A stretch of DNA of 64,000 nucleotides from Bacillus sp. CHD6a. Its GTDB lineage: Bacteria > Bacillota > Bacilli > Bacillales > Bacillaceae_I. Under the pieces are notes generated by a model. The model was not told the DNA's origin. It searched no databases and saw nothing but the letters and a program-made list of their open reading frames with translations. Both the position numbers and the translations under genes were made by a program. Shown piece after piece: positions 16,632 to 25,698 of this stretch (positions are counted from its first letter, which is position 1; every line of letters begins with the position of its first letter). The stretch is taken from positions 152,719 to 216,718 of the forward strand of contig NZ_LBMD01000011.1 of the NCBI RefSeq assembly GCF_001293645.1, in the 5' to 3' direction.

Positions 16632-17801
16632 TTAACTCAGGGCAGTTTTTAGTCTTAGGAGGCCCTCTTGCAGAGTTGCTCTTGTGCAGGCGACATTCAT
16701 GCGCAGAAAACTGTTTCCTTCTTTGCCGAACTTGCTTCCCGATTCAAGGGCAAGCTTACCTTTATGAAGAAGGCGACTTTTTAGTTCTTCCTCTCCTAAT
16801 CTTAACTTCCTGCAATCGATCCAGAGTAGATAAGTCCCTTCCGGCTTGCGTGCGTATACATCAGGAATCTCTTTATGAATATACTCTACCGCATAATCCA
16901 TGTTTTCTTCTATATGATGCAACACTTCGTCAAGCCAGGGCTTTCCATGCCTATAAGCAGCTTCCATTGCAGCGACACCTAGCATGTTTAACAAGAAATG
17001 GCCCTGTTTTTTTAAGAAAATGTCCAATTTTTCACGGAGTGATTGGTTTGAAGTGACCATTGCAGCAGCCTGTAATCCAGCAATATTAAAGGTTTTGGTC
17101 GGAGCAATACAAGTAACGGTCTGCTCAGCAATGTCCTTAGAAATAGACGCAATGGGATAGTATGTGTGCTGATTGAATGCCAGATCAGCATGTATATCAT
17201 CGGAAACGATGATTACATGGTGCTTCACACAAAGCTGCCCAAGCTTCTCTAATTCCGCATGAGACCAAACTGTTCCACCCGGGTTATGAGGATTGCATAA
17301 TAAATGAAGCTTTACATCTCCATCTAGTTGTTCTTCGAAATGATGAAGATCCATATGATACCTGCCATCTCTATATTCCATTGGACTGGTTATTAATTTC
17401 CGGTCATTACTTGTAACCATGTCATAAAAAGGATAATAGACAGGAGAAAACACGATAACTTTGTCACCAGGATTGGAAAAGGTTTGGATGGTCGCGCTCA
17501 GTGCTGGGACCACACCCGAAATATAGGTGAGCCATTCTTGTTTAAGCTTCCAGTTGTGTTGTTTTTGGAACCAGTTTACAATAGCATCGGAAACAGATGG
17601 GGATATGGAAGTATAACCATAAATTCCATGTTTCGCCTTTTTTATAATCGCTTGGGTTACCTCTTTCGGTGCTTGAAAGTCCATGTCCGCGACCCACATG
17701 GGCAATACATCACTACTTCCGAAAATCCGAGCTGTTTCATCCCACTTGACACTGGAAGTGTTTTTTCTGCTAATGTGTTCATTAAAATCATAGGTTTTCA
17801 T
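16632..17801 (-). CDS. patB: Pyridoxal-phosphate C-S lyase, PatB/MalY family
   Basis: 389 aa fold-type I PLP enzyme. The opening MWVADMDFQAPKEV is diagnostic of the MalY/PatB group. The PLP lysine is in APTKTFNIAGLQ and the Asp-Tyr pair that holds the cofactor is in VSDDIHADL. Reaction: cleavage of cystathionine or cysteine conjugates to thiol, pyruvate and ammonia. The identity is supported by the neighbours yugE and yugF, which flank patB in B. subtilis. Transcribed away from yugE. Confidence 0.94.
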   Translation of the reverse strand: MKTYDFNEHISRKNTSSVKWDETARIFGSSDVLPMWVADMDFQAPKEVTQAIIKKAKHGIYGYTSISPSVSDAIVNWFQKQHNWKLKQEWLTYISGVVPALSATIQTFSNPGDKVIVFSPVYYPFYDMVTSNDRKLITSPMEYRDGRYHMDLHHFEEQLDGDVKLHLLCNPHNPGGTVWSHAELEKLGQLCVKHHVIIVSDDIHADLAFNQHTYYPIASISKDIAEQTVTCIAPTKTFNIAGLQAAAMVTSNQSLREKLDIFLKKQGHFLLNMLGVAAMEAAYRHGKPWLDEVLHHIEENMDYAVEYIHKEIPDVYARKPEGTYLLWIDCRKLRLGEEELKSRLLHKGKLALESGSKFGKEGNSFLRMNVACTRATLQEGLLRLKTALS

Positions 17802-17906
17802 AACTGTTCATCGCCTCCAATCAATTCGACCTCAGTGTACTAAACAATTTTCTAAAAACAAGGTATAATATGCAGTAAATGTTGTTGAAAGCAAGGTGGA
17901 AGTTTC

Positions 17907-18170
17907 ATGATAAAAGCAAGTGTGAATGTTAGATTAATGGAAAACTTACTGCAATGGGATCCACTAGGCTATGGCGTTGATGCCTACGATACGGAATGCG
18001 TAGATGTTGTTCAAGCAGTGCATGAAATGGACGATACAGAAATATTAGCAAAAAAAATCCAAGATATTTATGAATTTTCTTTTGAGGAATTTATTCCTTT
18101 ATCCAAATGCAAAGAAAAAGCCAAGGAGCTAATGGTCATTAAAAACGAAGAGGATTCTTGTTCTTTATAA
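17907..18170 (+). CDS. yugE: DUF1871 protein YugE
   Basis: 87 aa small acidic protein with the DUF1871 pattern: NVRLMENLLQWDPLGYG at the N-terminus, then DTECVDVVQAVHEMDD and a C-terminal helix ending in FEEFIPLSKCKEKAKEL. No molecular function is known for the family. Position between patB and yugF matches B. subtilis. It is preceded by GCAAGGTGG and followed by a shared bidirectional terminator. Confidence 0.9.
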   Translation: MIKASVNVRLMENLLQWDPLGYGVDAYDTECVDVVQAVHEMDDTEILAKKIQDIYEFSFEEFIPLSKCKEKAKELMVIKNEEDSCSL

Positions 18171-18217
18171 TAAGCCACTGATTCTTAATTGTCATGAAAA
18201 TAAGCTTCCTCATAAAA

Positions 18218-18253
18218 AGGAGAAAAGCCGCTTAGAGCTTTTCTCCTTTTTTA
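18218..18253. terminator. Bidirectional terminator between yugE and yugF
   Basis: Stem AAAAGGAGAAAAGC / GCTTTTCTCCTTTT with loop CGCTTAGA. It slightly overlaps the yugF stop region. Confidence 0.93.
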
Positions 18254-19090
18254 TGGAGAGGTTTGCAGAAAGTCTAAAATGTTATCATATACATCTTGCG
18301 GTTTTTCCTCTGGAAGTAGGTGACCGGTTTTTTTATAGGTAATTAATCGGGAGTTCGGCAAGTCTTTATGGAGTCTCTTTCCGACCTCAAGAGGAACCAC
18401 TTTATCTTCTTCCCCCCAGATCAATAGGCTTGGTGTTTCAATCTTTCTTAATATTTCAGCAGCAAGATCCCCTTCCCGATCGCGGATCATTCTCGTTAAT
18501 GCGACAAAAATTTGGTCATCATAAAAAGGTTCTGTATATCCCGCAATCATCTCGTCATCAATTAAGGAATGATCATACACCACATTCAATAAATTTTGGA
18601 TAGGGCCCTGTCTTGCAAGCCAATATTTTAACCATACGTAGAAGTATGGAATGCGTGATGAATAAACAATCGACCTGCGCATTCTTTTTAAATAACCTGA
18701 GCTACACAGCAGGACAACTTTTTCAACGAGTTCAGGTTTCTGATTACTGATGTTCAAGGAAATCTGTCCACCCATGGAATGTCCAATTAATACCGTACGA
18801 TTAATCCCTAGCTTTTCAAGAAGCGATATCACGACTTTTGCCATGTTTTCATAAGAGTACACGAATTCTTTGGATTTTCCGCTTTTCCCAAATGGTGGTA
18901 AATCAATTGCGAGAACTGTGTATTCTTTTGTCAGCAATGGGATTAAGCGGCGAAAGCTGAAGGATGACGAAAGAAACCCATGGATAAGGACAAGTGTTGG
19001 TTTATTGGTAAAGGGGGAGTTAAAGTCATGGTGAAATTCATAAAACACATTGATCCCCCCAATATTAGTTGTGAATTGATTGGTCTTCAT
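18251..19090 (-). CDS. yugF: Alpha/beta hydrolase YugF
   Basis: 279 aa alpha/beta hydrolase. The oxyanion region is LIHGFLSS, the nucleophile elbow is GHSMGG with the catalytic Ser, the acid is in IWGEEDKVVP and the His in KTGHLLPEEKP. A cap domain lies between, around residues 130-200. The substrate is unknown; the family includes lipases and C-C hydrolases. Syntenic with yugF. RBS CAGGAGTG. Confidence 0.93.
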   Translation of the reverse strand: MKTNQFTTNIGGINVFYEFHHDFNSPFTNKPTLVLIHGFLSSSFSFRRLIPLLTKEYTVLAIDLPPFGKSGKSKEFVYSYENMAKVVISLLEKLGINRTVLIGHSMGGQISLNISNQKPELVEKVVLLCSSGYLKRMRRSIVYSSRIPYFYVWLKYWLARQGPIQNLLNVVYDHSLIDDEMIAGYTEPFYDDQIFVALTRMIRDREGDLAAEILRKIETPSLLIWGEEDKVVPLEVGKRLHKDLPNSRLITYKKTGHLLPEEKPQDVYDNILDFLQTSP

Positions 19091-19253
19091 TTTGTCACTC
19101 CTGGTTTGAATTGATATAGGTATTTTATCCTCTCATTGTTATTTCAAACCTTTGTATTTTCTTCAATATGTTCTGTAAAATAATCGTAATACATTTAGGC
19201 GGAATATTTGCTATAATGAGTCAATGTTTATAAGAAGGAGATGGGATAAGCGC

Positions 19254-19754
19254 ATGCAATTAACAGAAAAAGAATTGGATTTGCTTCAAATTATAGAAGA
19301 AAACGGAAGGATTAATATAGATGTACTTTCCAAGATGGTGGAACTGTCTAAAGAAGAAACGGATAGTATGTTGAAAAGGTTGGAAGAAAAACGAGTGATC
19401 GTGGAGTATGGGGCAGTTATTGATTGGCGCAAGGTCGACAATTTTGAAGGTGTGACGGCGATGATTGATGTGAAGGTGACACCAAAGCGTGAAGTAGGTT
19501 TCGATGAAATTGCAAAAAATATATACCGGTTTCCAGAAGTCAAATCAGTTTATTTAATGTCGGGGGCCTATGATTTATCGGTCGTAATAGAAGGAAAGTC
19601 ACTTTCTCAGGTTGCAAACTTTGTTTCTGAAAAACTCTCTACCTTAGACTCGGTCATCTCGACGACTACCCATTTCATCTTAAAAAAATATAAACATGAT
19701 GGAACGATTTTTGATCAGGGAGAAGATGATCGTCGAATAGTGGTGTCCCCATGA
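19254..19754 (+). CDS. alaR: Lrp/AsnC family regulator AlaR
   Basis: 166 aa: an AsnC-type winged helix (LLQIIEENGRINIDVLSKMV) and a C-terminal RAM effector domain (PEVKSVYLMSGAYDLSVVIEG). In B. subtilis AlaR activates alaT for alanine synthesis. A TATAAT at 19212-19217 puts the transcript start near 19225, so ATG 19224 is too early and ATG 19254 is preferred. The stop overlaps the alaT start by 4 bp (ATGA), so the two are translationally coupled. Confidence 0.93.
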   Translation: MQLTEKELDLLQIIEENGRINIDVLSKMVELSKEETDSMLKRLEEKRVIVEYGAVIDWRKVDNFEGVTAMIDVKVTPKREVGFDEIAKNIYRFPEVKSVYLMSGAYDLSVVIEGKSLSQVANFVSEKLSTLDSVISTTTHFILKKYKHDGTIFDQGEDDRRIVVSP

Positions 19755-20911
19755 GAAACAGAGTCGCAAAACATGTTCAAAACCTTCAGCCTTCTGGGAT
19801 TCGTCGATTTTTCGACTTAGCGGCGAATATGGAAGGTGTTATCTCCTTAGGAGTGGGCGAACCAGACTTCGTTACATCATGGGGAGTGAGGGAAGCTTGC
19901 ATTGCTTCTTTACATAATGGACATACGTCCTATACAGCAAATGCAGGATTGATTGAATTAAGAAAAGAAATCAGCCATTATTTAGTCGAGCAATTTGAAG
20001 TAGAGTACAGAGCGGAAACCGACATTATTGTCACGGTGGGAGCTAGCCAGGCGTTGGATCTATCGATACGTGCAATTGTTGACCCTTGTGATGAAGTAAT
20101 TGTAATTGAACCGTGTTTCGTTTCATACGCTCCCCTCATTGAATTGGTTGGAGGAACTGCCGTTAGAGTAGGAGCAGATGCAGAGCGAGGGTTTAGTATT
20201 GACTTTCAGGAATTAGAACAGGCGATTACAGACAGGACGAAGGCAATACTTCTTTGTTTTCCTAACAATCCTACCGGTACAATGCTTTCAAAAGAAGAAC
20301 TCATGAAAGTTAGTCAACTTGTTGAAGAACATGATTTGCTCGTTTTATCAGATGAAATTTATGCAGAGCTTAGTTTTGATGAAAAGTTTACCAGCTTTGC
20401 TACTCTTCGAGGGATGAAGGAACGAACCATCCTCATATCAGGTTTCTCAAAAGGCTTTGCAATGACCGGTTGGCGATTAGGTTTTGTAGCTGGTCCCACC
20501 GACATTATTGAAGCCATGCTAAAAATCCATCAGTATGCGATGATGTGTGCTTCTACCATGGCACAATATGGGGCCATCGAAGCGTTAAGAAATGGACGTC
20601 AGGATATAGAAGCAATGAAAAAAAGTTACCGTAGACGGCGCAATTATTTTGTGTCTTCTCTAAATGAGATAGGACTTGATTGTCACAATCCTGGGGGTGC
20701 ATTTTATGCCTTTCCATCTGTACAACTTACTGGACTCAGCTCTCAGGAATTCGCAGAAAGATTACTTTTAGAGGAAAAAGTGGCAGTGGTACCGGGAAAT
20801 GTGTTTGGAAAATGCGGGGAAGGATATGTGAGATGCTCTTACGCATCGTCTTTAGAACAGCTACAAGAAGCAATTAAAAGAATGGAGCGCTTTGTAACAA
20901 AGTATCGCTAG
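19751..20911 (+). CDS. alaT: Aminotransferase AlaT
   Basis: 386 aa class I PLP aminotransferase. The motifs are LGVGEPDF, FPNNPTGTMLSKEEL, SDEIYAELSFD and the PLP lysine in SGFSKGFAMTGWRLGF. The B. subtilis counterpart YugH/AlaT converts pyruvate and glutamate to alanine and 2-oxoglutarate. Directly downstream of, and overlapping, its presumed regulator alaR. Confidence 0.94.
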   Translation: MRNRVAKHVQNLQPSGIRRFFDLAANMEGVISLGVGEPDFVTSWGVREACIASLHNGHTSYTANAGLIELRKEISHYLVEQFEVEYRAETDIIVTVGASQALDLSIRAIVDPCDEVIVIEPCFVSYAPLIELVGGTAVRVGADAERGFSIDFQELEQAITDRTKAILLCFPNNPTGTMLSKEELMKVSQLVEEHDLLVLSDEIYAELSFDEKFTSFATLRGMKERTILISGFSKGFAMTGWRLGFVAGPTDIIEAMLKIHQYAMMCASTMAQYGAIEALRNGRQDIEAMKKSYRRRRNYFVSSLNEIGLDCHNPGGAFYAFPSVQLTGLSSQEFAERLLLEEKVAVVPGNVFGKCGEGYVRCSYASSLEQLQEAIKRMERFVTKYR

Positions 20912-20918
20912 TACAAAA

Positions 20919-20949
20919 AAGGGACCAAGTCCAACGTGAACTTGGTCCT
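20919..20949 (+). terminator. Hairpin after alaT, weak terminator
   Basis: Stem GGACCAAGT / ACTTGGTCC around CCAACGTGA, but no T tract after it (TAACAAAAG). Confidence 0.6.
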
Positions 20950-21034
20950 AACAAAAGGGGGAATACTAGAAAGCCTTGATGGTATAAGTATTCCCAACTA
21001 AATAATATTTAAAACCTGATTTTTAGAATATTCT

Positions 21035-21397
21035 TTATTGAGTGCTATATTTTTTTTCGTACAATATTTGCATGACATTTAAGAAGTCTTCATCCGAGTA
21101 ATCTTTGGCTTTTCTCAAGATTAACTTGGCTCTTTTAACCCCTACATCTTTGATTAGTTCTTCGAGCTCTGGATCTAGACCTGTAGGATTTTGGGAAGTA
21201 AAGGATTCTAGTAGTTCAGATGCAGGTACATCTAAAACCGTAGAAATTTTTAGGATGGTTTGCATGTCGGGTGTTTGAAGGCCAGCTTCATACTTTTCAA
21301 TGGTTCCGGTTCCCACACGAATTTTTAGTGCAAGCTCGGCTGCGGTCATTTTTGCATCTTCCCGATAAAAACGAATGTTTTCCCCAATATTTCTCAT
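21035..21397 (-). CDS. XRE-family transcriptional regulator
   Basis: 120 aa: an N-terminal Cro/CI helix-turn-helix (IGENIRFYREDAKMTAAELA, then TGTIEKYEAGLQTPD) and a C-terminal helical part rich in Lys and Glu. ATG 21397 has TTGGAGG eight bases upstream. Targets are not deducible. It converges on alaT and diverges from yugI. Confidence 0.9.
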   Translation of the reverse strand: MRNIGENIRFYREDAKMTAAELALKIRVGTGTIEKYEAGLQTPDMQTILKISTVLDVPASELLESFTSQNPTGLDPELEELIKDVGVKRAKLILRKAKDYSDEDFLNVMQILYEKKYSTQ

Positions 21398-21606
21398 TCC
21401 GATTACCTCCAATATAAGCAATTTCTTACTTTTATCATACCATGATTAATCTAAAGAAAGTTTGAACATATTTTTACTCTTTCATCATTAGCTTATAAAT
21501 TTTTTACGTAATTTATGAACATATGGTTATTTTCTTCATTCATAGGATATTAGAGACCAAATGCACAAATAATAATGAGGACTCCAACTATCCAAAAAAA
21601 GTATTT

Positions 21607-21635
21607 TTGATTAAGTATTAAATTTGTGGTATAAT
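21607..21635 (+). promoter_or_regulatory. Sigma-A promoter of yugI
   Basis: TTGATT (21607-21612), 17-bp spacer, TATAAT (21630-21635) with an extended TGTGG just before it. The transcript would start about 45 bp before the gene. Confidence 0.8.
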
Positions 21636-21686
21636 CTTTTATTGCGTTCAATGTGTATAAAAATTAAATTATTTAGGAGTGTTTTC

Positions 21687-22094
21687 ATGTCTGATAAATT
21701 CGAAATCGGAAGTGTATTAACTGGTAAAGTAACGGGTATTCAACCTTACGGAGCGTTCGTTGCGCTTGACGAAGAAACACAAGGTCTTGTTCATATTTCT
21801 GAAATTACGCACGGTTATGTGAAAGATGTAAACGAACATTTGAAAATGGGCGATGAGGTTCAAGTAAAGGTTCTTTCTGTTGACGAAAAGTCTAACAAAA
21901 TCAGTTTGTCTATCAAAGCTACTCAAGAAGCACCTGCTGAAGCTCCAGCAGCGGCACAAAGAAAGCCTAAGAAGCGTCAAGCAACTGTAGTGAAAAACCA
22001 CACTGAAGAGGCTCCTGGCGGTTTCAACACACTTAAAGACAAATTAGAAGAGTGGATCGAGCAATCCAACCGTAACGACCTAATCAAGAAGTAA
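21687..22094 (+). CDS. yugI: S1 RNA-binding general stress protein YugI (GSP13)
   Basis: 135 aa with one S1 domain (SVLTGKVTGIQPYGAFVALD to KISLSIKA, about residues 6-75). A Pro/Ala-rich linker and a basic stretch RKPKKRQATVVK lead to a C-terminal helix. B. subtilis GSP13 associates with ribosomes. Start ATG 21687 with TTAGGAGT upstream; the longer frame from 21624 begins near the promoter -10 and is excluded. Confidence 0.94.
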   Translation: MSDKFEIGSVLTGKVTGIQPYGAFVALDEETQGLVHISEITHGYVKDVNEHLKMGDEVQVKVLSVDEKSNKISLSIKATQEAPAEAPAAAQRKPKKRQATVVKNHTEEAPGGFNTLKDKLEEWIEQSNRNDLIKK

Positions 22095-22107
22095 TTTTGA
22101 TTAAGTT

Positions 22108-22139
22108 AGAAAGACATCCTGTGAGGGGTGTCTTTTTTT
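22108..22139 (+). terminator. Terminator after yugI
   Basis: Stem AAGACATCC / GGGTGTCTT with loop TGTGAG and seven T residues. Confidence 0.92.
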
Positions 22140-22167
22140 AATGATGATTATATGTAGAAGTAATACG

Positions 22168-22293
22168 GTTGTTTTTCGTTCCATGCGCTTTGCCTTGCGT
22201 GCGGGCGGTCCGCGAGCTCCTAAGGCTTCCTATTTCGGGGTCTCACCATTCCCTTCTTCCACGGTCGGCTACGCGCCTTCCACTACAATCAAC
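22168..22293. repeat. Second type of intergenic repeat (type B)
   Basis: Runs from GTTGTTTTTCGTTCC to TTCCACTACAATCAAC and contains GCGGGCGGTCCGCGAGC and GGCTACGCGCCTTCC. A relative is split into two halves at 37054-37125 and 37343-37405. It shares parts of its core (TCGGGGTCTCACC) with the GCTGTTGATT repeats, so the two types are related. Confidence 0.65.
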
Positions 22294-22348
22294 AATCAAC
22301 TGACCGAGATAACTGAATAAGCATTACATATGGTCTACGTAAATTTCA

Positions 22349-22645
22349 GCTGTGGATTGGAGCCAATGGCGAAGACTCCAGCGGGGGAATAACGGTAGAT
22401 TGAGACCCCACAACGAAGGAGGCCACTGAATACCTGAAAACGTAAAGTTTTTATTAATTCCTAGCTGGTGATTGGAGCAAAAGGCGAAGACTCCAGCAGT
22501 GCCCCCTAGGCAAGCGAAGCCTTTTGCGGAAATCAACAGCGGTAGCTAAAAAAATTCTAAAATCAATGACTTTTTCAGTGGCCTCAACGAATTATAGAGG
22601 CTCAAGCACCGTCCCGCGGAAAGCGAAGCCATTTGCGGAAAGGAG
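22349..22645. repeat. Nested palindromic repeats: one element inserted in another
   Basis: Outer copy from GCTGTGGATTGGAGC (22349) to GCCATTTGCGGAA (about 22642). It is broken after CAACGAA (22411-22417). The inner element (about 22418-22584) has ends GCCACTGAA and TTTTTCAGTGGC and a shortened core (22464-22542). CAACGAA recurs at 22585-22591 and the outer copy resumes with GAGGCTCAAGCACCGTCCCGCGG, the same order as the uninterrupted copy at 37489. Confidence 0.85.
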
Positions 22646-22697
22646 TGAATAACCAAACAACTAAGAATTCTATCTAATTATCTCGCATACCGAATTA

Positions 22698-22862
22698 TCA
22701 CAATAACCCATAAAAAAGTCACAATATCCACGAAAAAAGTTAGAATCAATCTCCGAAAAGTCACAATATCCACGAAAAAAGTTAGAATCAATCTCCAAAA
22801 AGTCACAATATCCACGAAAAAAGTCACAATCAACCTCCGAAAAGTTACAATACACTCCCATG
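22698..22862. repeat. 21-bp tandem repeat array
   Basis: Seven 21-bp units and a partial one, starting at 22698, 22719, 22740, 22761, 22782, 22803 and 22824. Two unit types alternate: TCACAATATCCACGAAAAAAG and TTAGAATCAATCTCCGAAAAG, giving a 42-bp higher-order period in the middle. Frames stay open through it on the minus strand because 21 is divisible by three; the resulting Phe/Tyr/Cys-rich peptides have no sign of being genes. The spacerless layout excludes CRISPR. Confidence 0.88.
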
Positions 22863-22886
22863 TGCTACAACTTTGATAAAAAAATG

Positions 22887-22915
22887 AAACCGCCACTGCG
22901 AGGGAGGCGGTTTTT
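22887..22915 (-). terminator. Terminator for yuzA
   Basis: Stem AAACCGCC / GGCGGTTT around ACTGCGAGGGA; on the minus strand it is followed by a run of T residues at 22878-22884. Confidence 0.85.
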
Positions 22916-22923
22916 AAAGTTCC

Positions 22924-23157
22924 TTATCGAGTTGTTCTTGGTTCAACTTCGCTTTCATGTTGCTCAGATGGCACGAAAAGAAGTCCTAGGTTGATCAGTC
23001 CGGCAATTCCCACCAAACCGTATATGATTCGGGACAAGGCTGCGCTTTGGCCGCCAAAAATTGCTGCTACTAGATCGAATTGGAAGAATCCGATCAATCC
23101 CCAGTTAATAGCTCCGACAATAGTCAATACTAGTGCAATACGTTGAATAGTACTCAT
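22924..23157 (-). CDS. yuzA: DUF378 membrane protein YuzA
   Basis: 77 aa with two membrane spans and the DUF378 pattern: ALVLTIVGAINWGLIGFFQF, then DLVAAIFGG and IIYGLVGIAGLINLG. The function is unknown. In B. subtilis yuzA lies between yugI and yugJ, as here. ATG with GGAGGGT upstream. Confidence 0.93.
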   Translation of the reverse strand: MSTIQRIALVLTIVGAINWGLIGFFQFDLVAAIFGGQSAALSRIIYGLVGIAGLINLGLLFVPSEQHESEVEPRTTR

Positions 23158-23340
23158 AACATACCCTCCTTGAGAATATAAGTGCTTTCCCTCATATAAT
23201 TTGTAACTGAACGGAAATTATTCATTTATAATTTTTTTTTGTAGAAGCATGATAAAAGTAGGGATATGCAACCTTGAAGCTTATTCGTTGCAACCAATGA
23301 AAAAATCATCCATAATCATGGCAAAAGGGAGGTAATAGTA

Positions 23341-24501
23341 ATGGATAATTTTACTTTTTATAATCCAACAAAGCTAATATTTGGAAAAGGACAACTTGAA
23401 ACATTGCCACAAGAAATGGAGCCATACGGTAAGAATGTTCTCCTTGTTTATGGTGGAGGAAGCATTAAAAGAAGTGGGCTTTACGATAATGTGATTAATA
23501 CATTACATAAAGCAGGTGCAACAATAACGGAGCTTGCTGGTGTGGAACCTAATCCTAGATTATCCACAGTCAGAAAAGGTATCGAGCTATGTAAAGAGAA
23601 TCAAATTGATTTTCTTTTAGCAGTAGGTGGAGGCAGTGTAATCGATTGTACAAAAGCAATCGCCGCAGGTGCTAAGTACGAAGGCGATGTATGGGATATA
23701 GTACTTAGAAAACACATTGCTACAGAAGCTTTGCCATTTGGTACAGTATTGACTCTTGCTGCAACAGGATCTGAGATGAATGCAGGCTCTGTTATTACAA
23801 ACTGGGAAACGAATGAGAAATACGGTTGGGGCAGTCCTGTGACGTTCCCTATGTTTTCTATTCTAGACCCAGTAAATACTTTTACGGTGCCAAAAGATCA
23901 CACTGTCTATGGTATTGTTGACATGATGTCACATGTATTAGAACAGTATTTCCATCAGACGACCAATACACCACTGCAAGATCGGATGTGTGAAGCGGTC
24001 CTAACTACCGTGATGGAAACGGCTCCCAAGCTTTTAGATGATCTGGAAAGCTATGAACATCGGGAAACAATACTGTACAATGGTACCATCGCGCTAAATG
24101 GTATGTTGCAGATGGGCTATCGTGGGGATTGGGCGACTCATGGCATTGAGCATGCTGTTTCTGCTATCTATGATATCCCGCATGCAGGTGGATTGGCTAT
24201 TCTGTTCCCAAATTGGATGGAGCATGTAATGGATGCAAATATTGGCCGATTTAAGCAGTTGGCTGTAAGAGTGTTTGGCGTGCAGGACAATGGCTCTGAC
24301 AGGGAAATAGCTTTAGAAGGTATCCGCAGACTTCGTGAATTCTGGTCTAGCCTTGGAGCTCCTACAAGATTAGCCGATTATGATATTGATGCTAAGAACA
24401 TTGATAAAATGGCCGAGCATGTTATGTCACGAGGTGCAGTGGGAAATTTTAAATCACTTTCACATGAAGATGTCACTTCTATCTTGAAAGCATCTCTATA
24501 A
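23341..24501 (+). CDS. yugJ: Iron-containing alcohol dehydrogenase YugJ
   Basis: 386 aa NAD(P)-dependent butanol/alcohol dehydrogenase of the Fe-ADH family. The cofactor motif is [17 protein letters not shown]. The metal ligands are recognisable in [12 protein letters not shown] and in [22 protein letters not shown]. Related to B. subtilis YugJ and YugK. Strong AGGGAGG site. Convergent with mrpG across a bidirectional terminator. Confidence 0.94.
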   Translation: MDNFTFYNPTKLIFGKGQLETLPQEMEPYGKNVLLVYGGGSIKRSGLYDNVINTLHKAGATITELAGVEPNPRLSTVRKGIELCKENQIDFLLAVGGGSVIDCTKAIAAGAKYEGDVWDIVLRKHIATEALPFGTVLTLAATGSEMNAGSVITNWETNEKYGWGSPVTFPMFSILDPVNTFTVPKDHTVYGIVDMMSHVLEQYFHQTTNTPLQDRMCEAVLTTVMETAPKLLDDLESYEHRETILYNGTIALNGMLQMGYRGDWATHGIEHAVSAIYDIPHAGGLAILFPNWMEHVMDANIGRFKQLAVRVFGVQDNGSDREIALEGIRRLREFWSSLGAPTRLADYDIDAKNIDKMAEHVMSRGAVGNFKSLSHEDVTSILKASL

Positions 24502-24503
24502 AA

Positions 24504-24544
24504 TAAAACTGGCCAAACCTGATTCGGTTCGGCCAGTTTTTTTT
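24504..24544. terminator. Bidirectional terminator between yugJ and the mrp operon
   Basis: Stem AAAACTGGCC / GGCCAGTTTT with inner AAACC-TGATTC-GGTT pairing, then TTTTTTT. Confidence 0.94.
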
Positions 24545-24941
24545 ATGCTTCAGTATGGACTTTTTGTCTTTTTTCTATTTCTTTCTTCGGTTCATGTCGT
24601 GCTTTAGTCTTCAAATCATCCTTCACAGACTTTTCCCATAGTGGGACGTCTGTATAATAAGCCGCTCTTGAAATAAGATGACCTGCCACAGGGGCTGTAA
24701 TAAAGACAAATACTATTCCCAGTACTAAACGAGCACTAAAGTAATTATCTGCAAGCCAGAAATACAATAAGGCTGCAACCAGAATTAACAAGACACCGAG
24801 TGTGGCGCTTTTAGAGGCTGCGTGACTGCGAGTATAAACATCAGGTAGTCTGATTAGGCCAATGGTCGTTACTAAGCTTAGAAGAGAACCTAGCAGGACG
24901 ACAACACCAATGAATATGCTAATTGTCTCTGTCATACTCAA
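24543..24941 (-). CDS. mrpG: Na+/H+ antiporter subunit MrpG
   Basis: About 130 aa with three membrane spans and the MnhG/MrpG signature GLIRLPDVYTRSHAASKSATLG, and a long charged cytoplasmic tail. Last gene of the operon. It overlaps mrpF by 23 bp. TTG 24941 has the better spacing after AAAGGAG; ATG 24935 is the alternative. Confidence 0.94.
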   Translation of the reverse strand: MSMTETISIFIGVVVLLGSLLSLVTTIGLIRLPDVYTRSHAASKSATLGVLLILVAALLYFWLADNYFSARLVLGIVFVFITAPVAGHLISRAAYYTDVPLWEKSVKDDLKTKARHEPKKEIEKRQKVHTEA

Positions 24942-25215
24942 TTATCTCTCCTTTTTGAAGAAATTTAGAAAACGCAACTGTTCCTACAAAAGCAATCACA
25001 CCGATGAGAAGAATTACTTCTAAAAATGCATCAGTTTTCAACATGATGGACGTGATGGCAGTTATAGCGATAAGGTTGATACCAATGGAATCTAATGCCA
25101 TGACACGGTCCGGTACAGAAGGTCCTTTTATTACCCGATATACGAGGCCTAACGTTGCGATGGAAATGATAATTAAGCTGATAGATAGCAATAGGTCCAA
25201 TGTGCTTTCAATCAT
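24919..25215 (-). CDS. mrpF: Na+/H+ antiporter subunit MrpF
   Basis: 98 aa with three membrane spans; VIKGPSVPDRVMALDSIG is the family signature, which carries a conserved Asp in a membrane helix. It directly abuts mrpE without a gap. In B. subtilis MrpF also influences cholate efflux. Confidence 0.95.
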   Translation of the reverse strand: MIESTLDLLLSISLIIISIATLGLVYRVIKGPSVPDRVMALDSIGINLIAITAITSIMLKTDAFLEVILLIGVIAFVGTVAFSKFLQKGEIIEYDRDN

Positions 25216-25692
25216 TTAACGGGTCACCTCCATGATAGCTTTTTCAAAGGTGTTTTTTATTTCTGCAATTGCTTGATCTGCATCCGGAATATTCATGGCA
25301 TGGATATAAAGAATCTTATTATCATCAGACACATCCATTACCAAAGTACCTGGAGTTAAGGTAATCAACAGGGAAAGTAACGTAATTTCCCAATCGCTTT
25401 TCAGCTCTGTCGGCATTGCAAAAATCCCGGGTTCAATTTTTAATTTAGGTCGCAGGATATCCCGTATTACTTGTACGTTTGCTAGAACAAGTTCTCTTAA
25501 AAAAAGGAAAAATAGTCGTCCGGCTGCAAGCACTCGTTCAAAATAAAACCTGCCGGGAAGAAATTTTCTCATTAAAAATAAGATAACAAGCCCCCAAAAG
25601 TATCCAATGATGAAGTCGGGAAAGGTCCATTGATTTTTAAGAAACATCCAACTGAATGCAATTACTACATTTATCAAAATTTGAAAAGCCAT
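25216..25692 (-). CDS. mrpE: Na+/H+ antiporter subunit MrpE
   Basis: 158 aa, the same length as remembered for B. subtilis. Two N-terminal spans are followed by a cytoplasmic domain with ITLTPGTLVMDVSDDNKILYIH. It is needed for full complex assembly. Six bases separate it from mrpD. Confidence 0.95.
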   Translation of the reverse strand: MAFQILINVVIAFSWMFLKNQWTFPDFIIGYFWGLVILFLMRKFLPGRFYFERVLAAGRLFFLFLRELVLANVQVIRDILRPKLKIEPGIFAMPTELKSDWEITLLSLLITLTPGTLVMDVSDDNKILYIHAMNIPDADQAIAEIKNTFEKAIMEVTR

Positions 25693-25698
25693 GTGAAA

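Noticed and set aside
22698..22862. CRISPR-like array
   Set aside because: Units are contiguous 21-mers with no unique spacers and no cas genes nearby; it is a simple tandem repeat.
22670..22896. Two Phe/Cys-rich minus-strand frames
   Set aside because: They run through the 21-bp array in two frames and only exist because the period is divisible by three.
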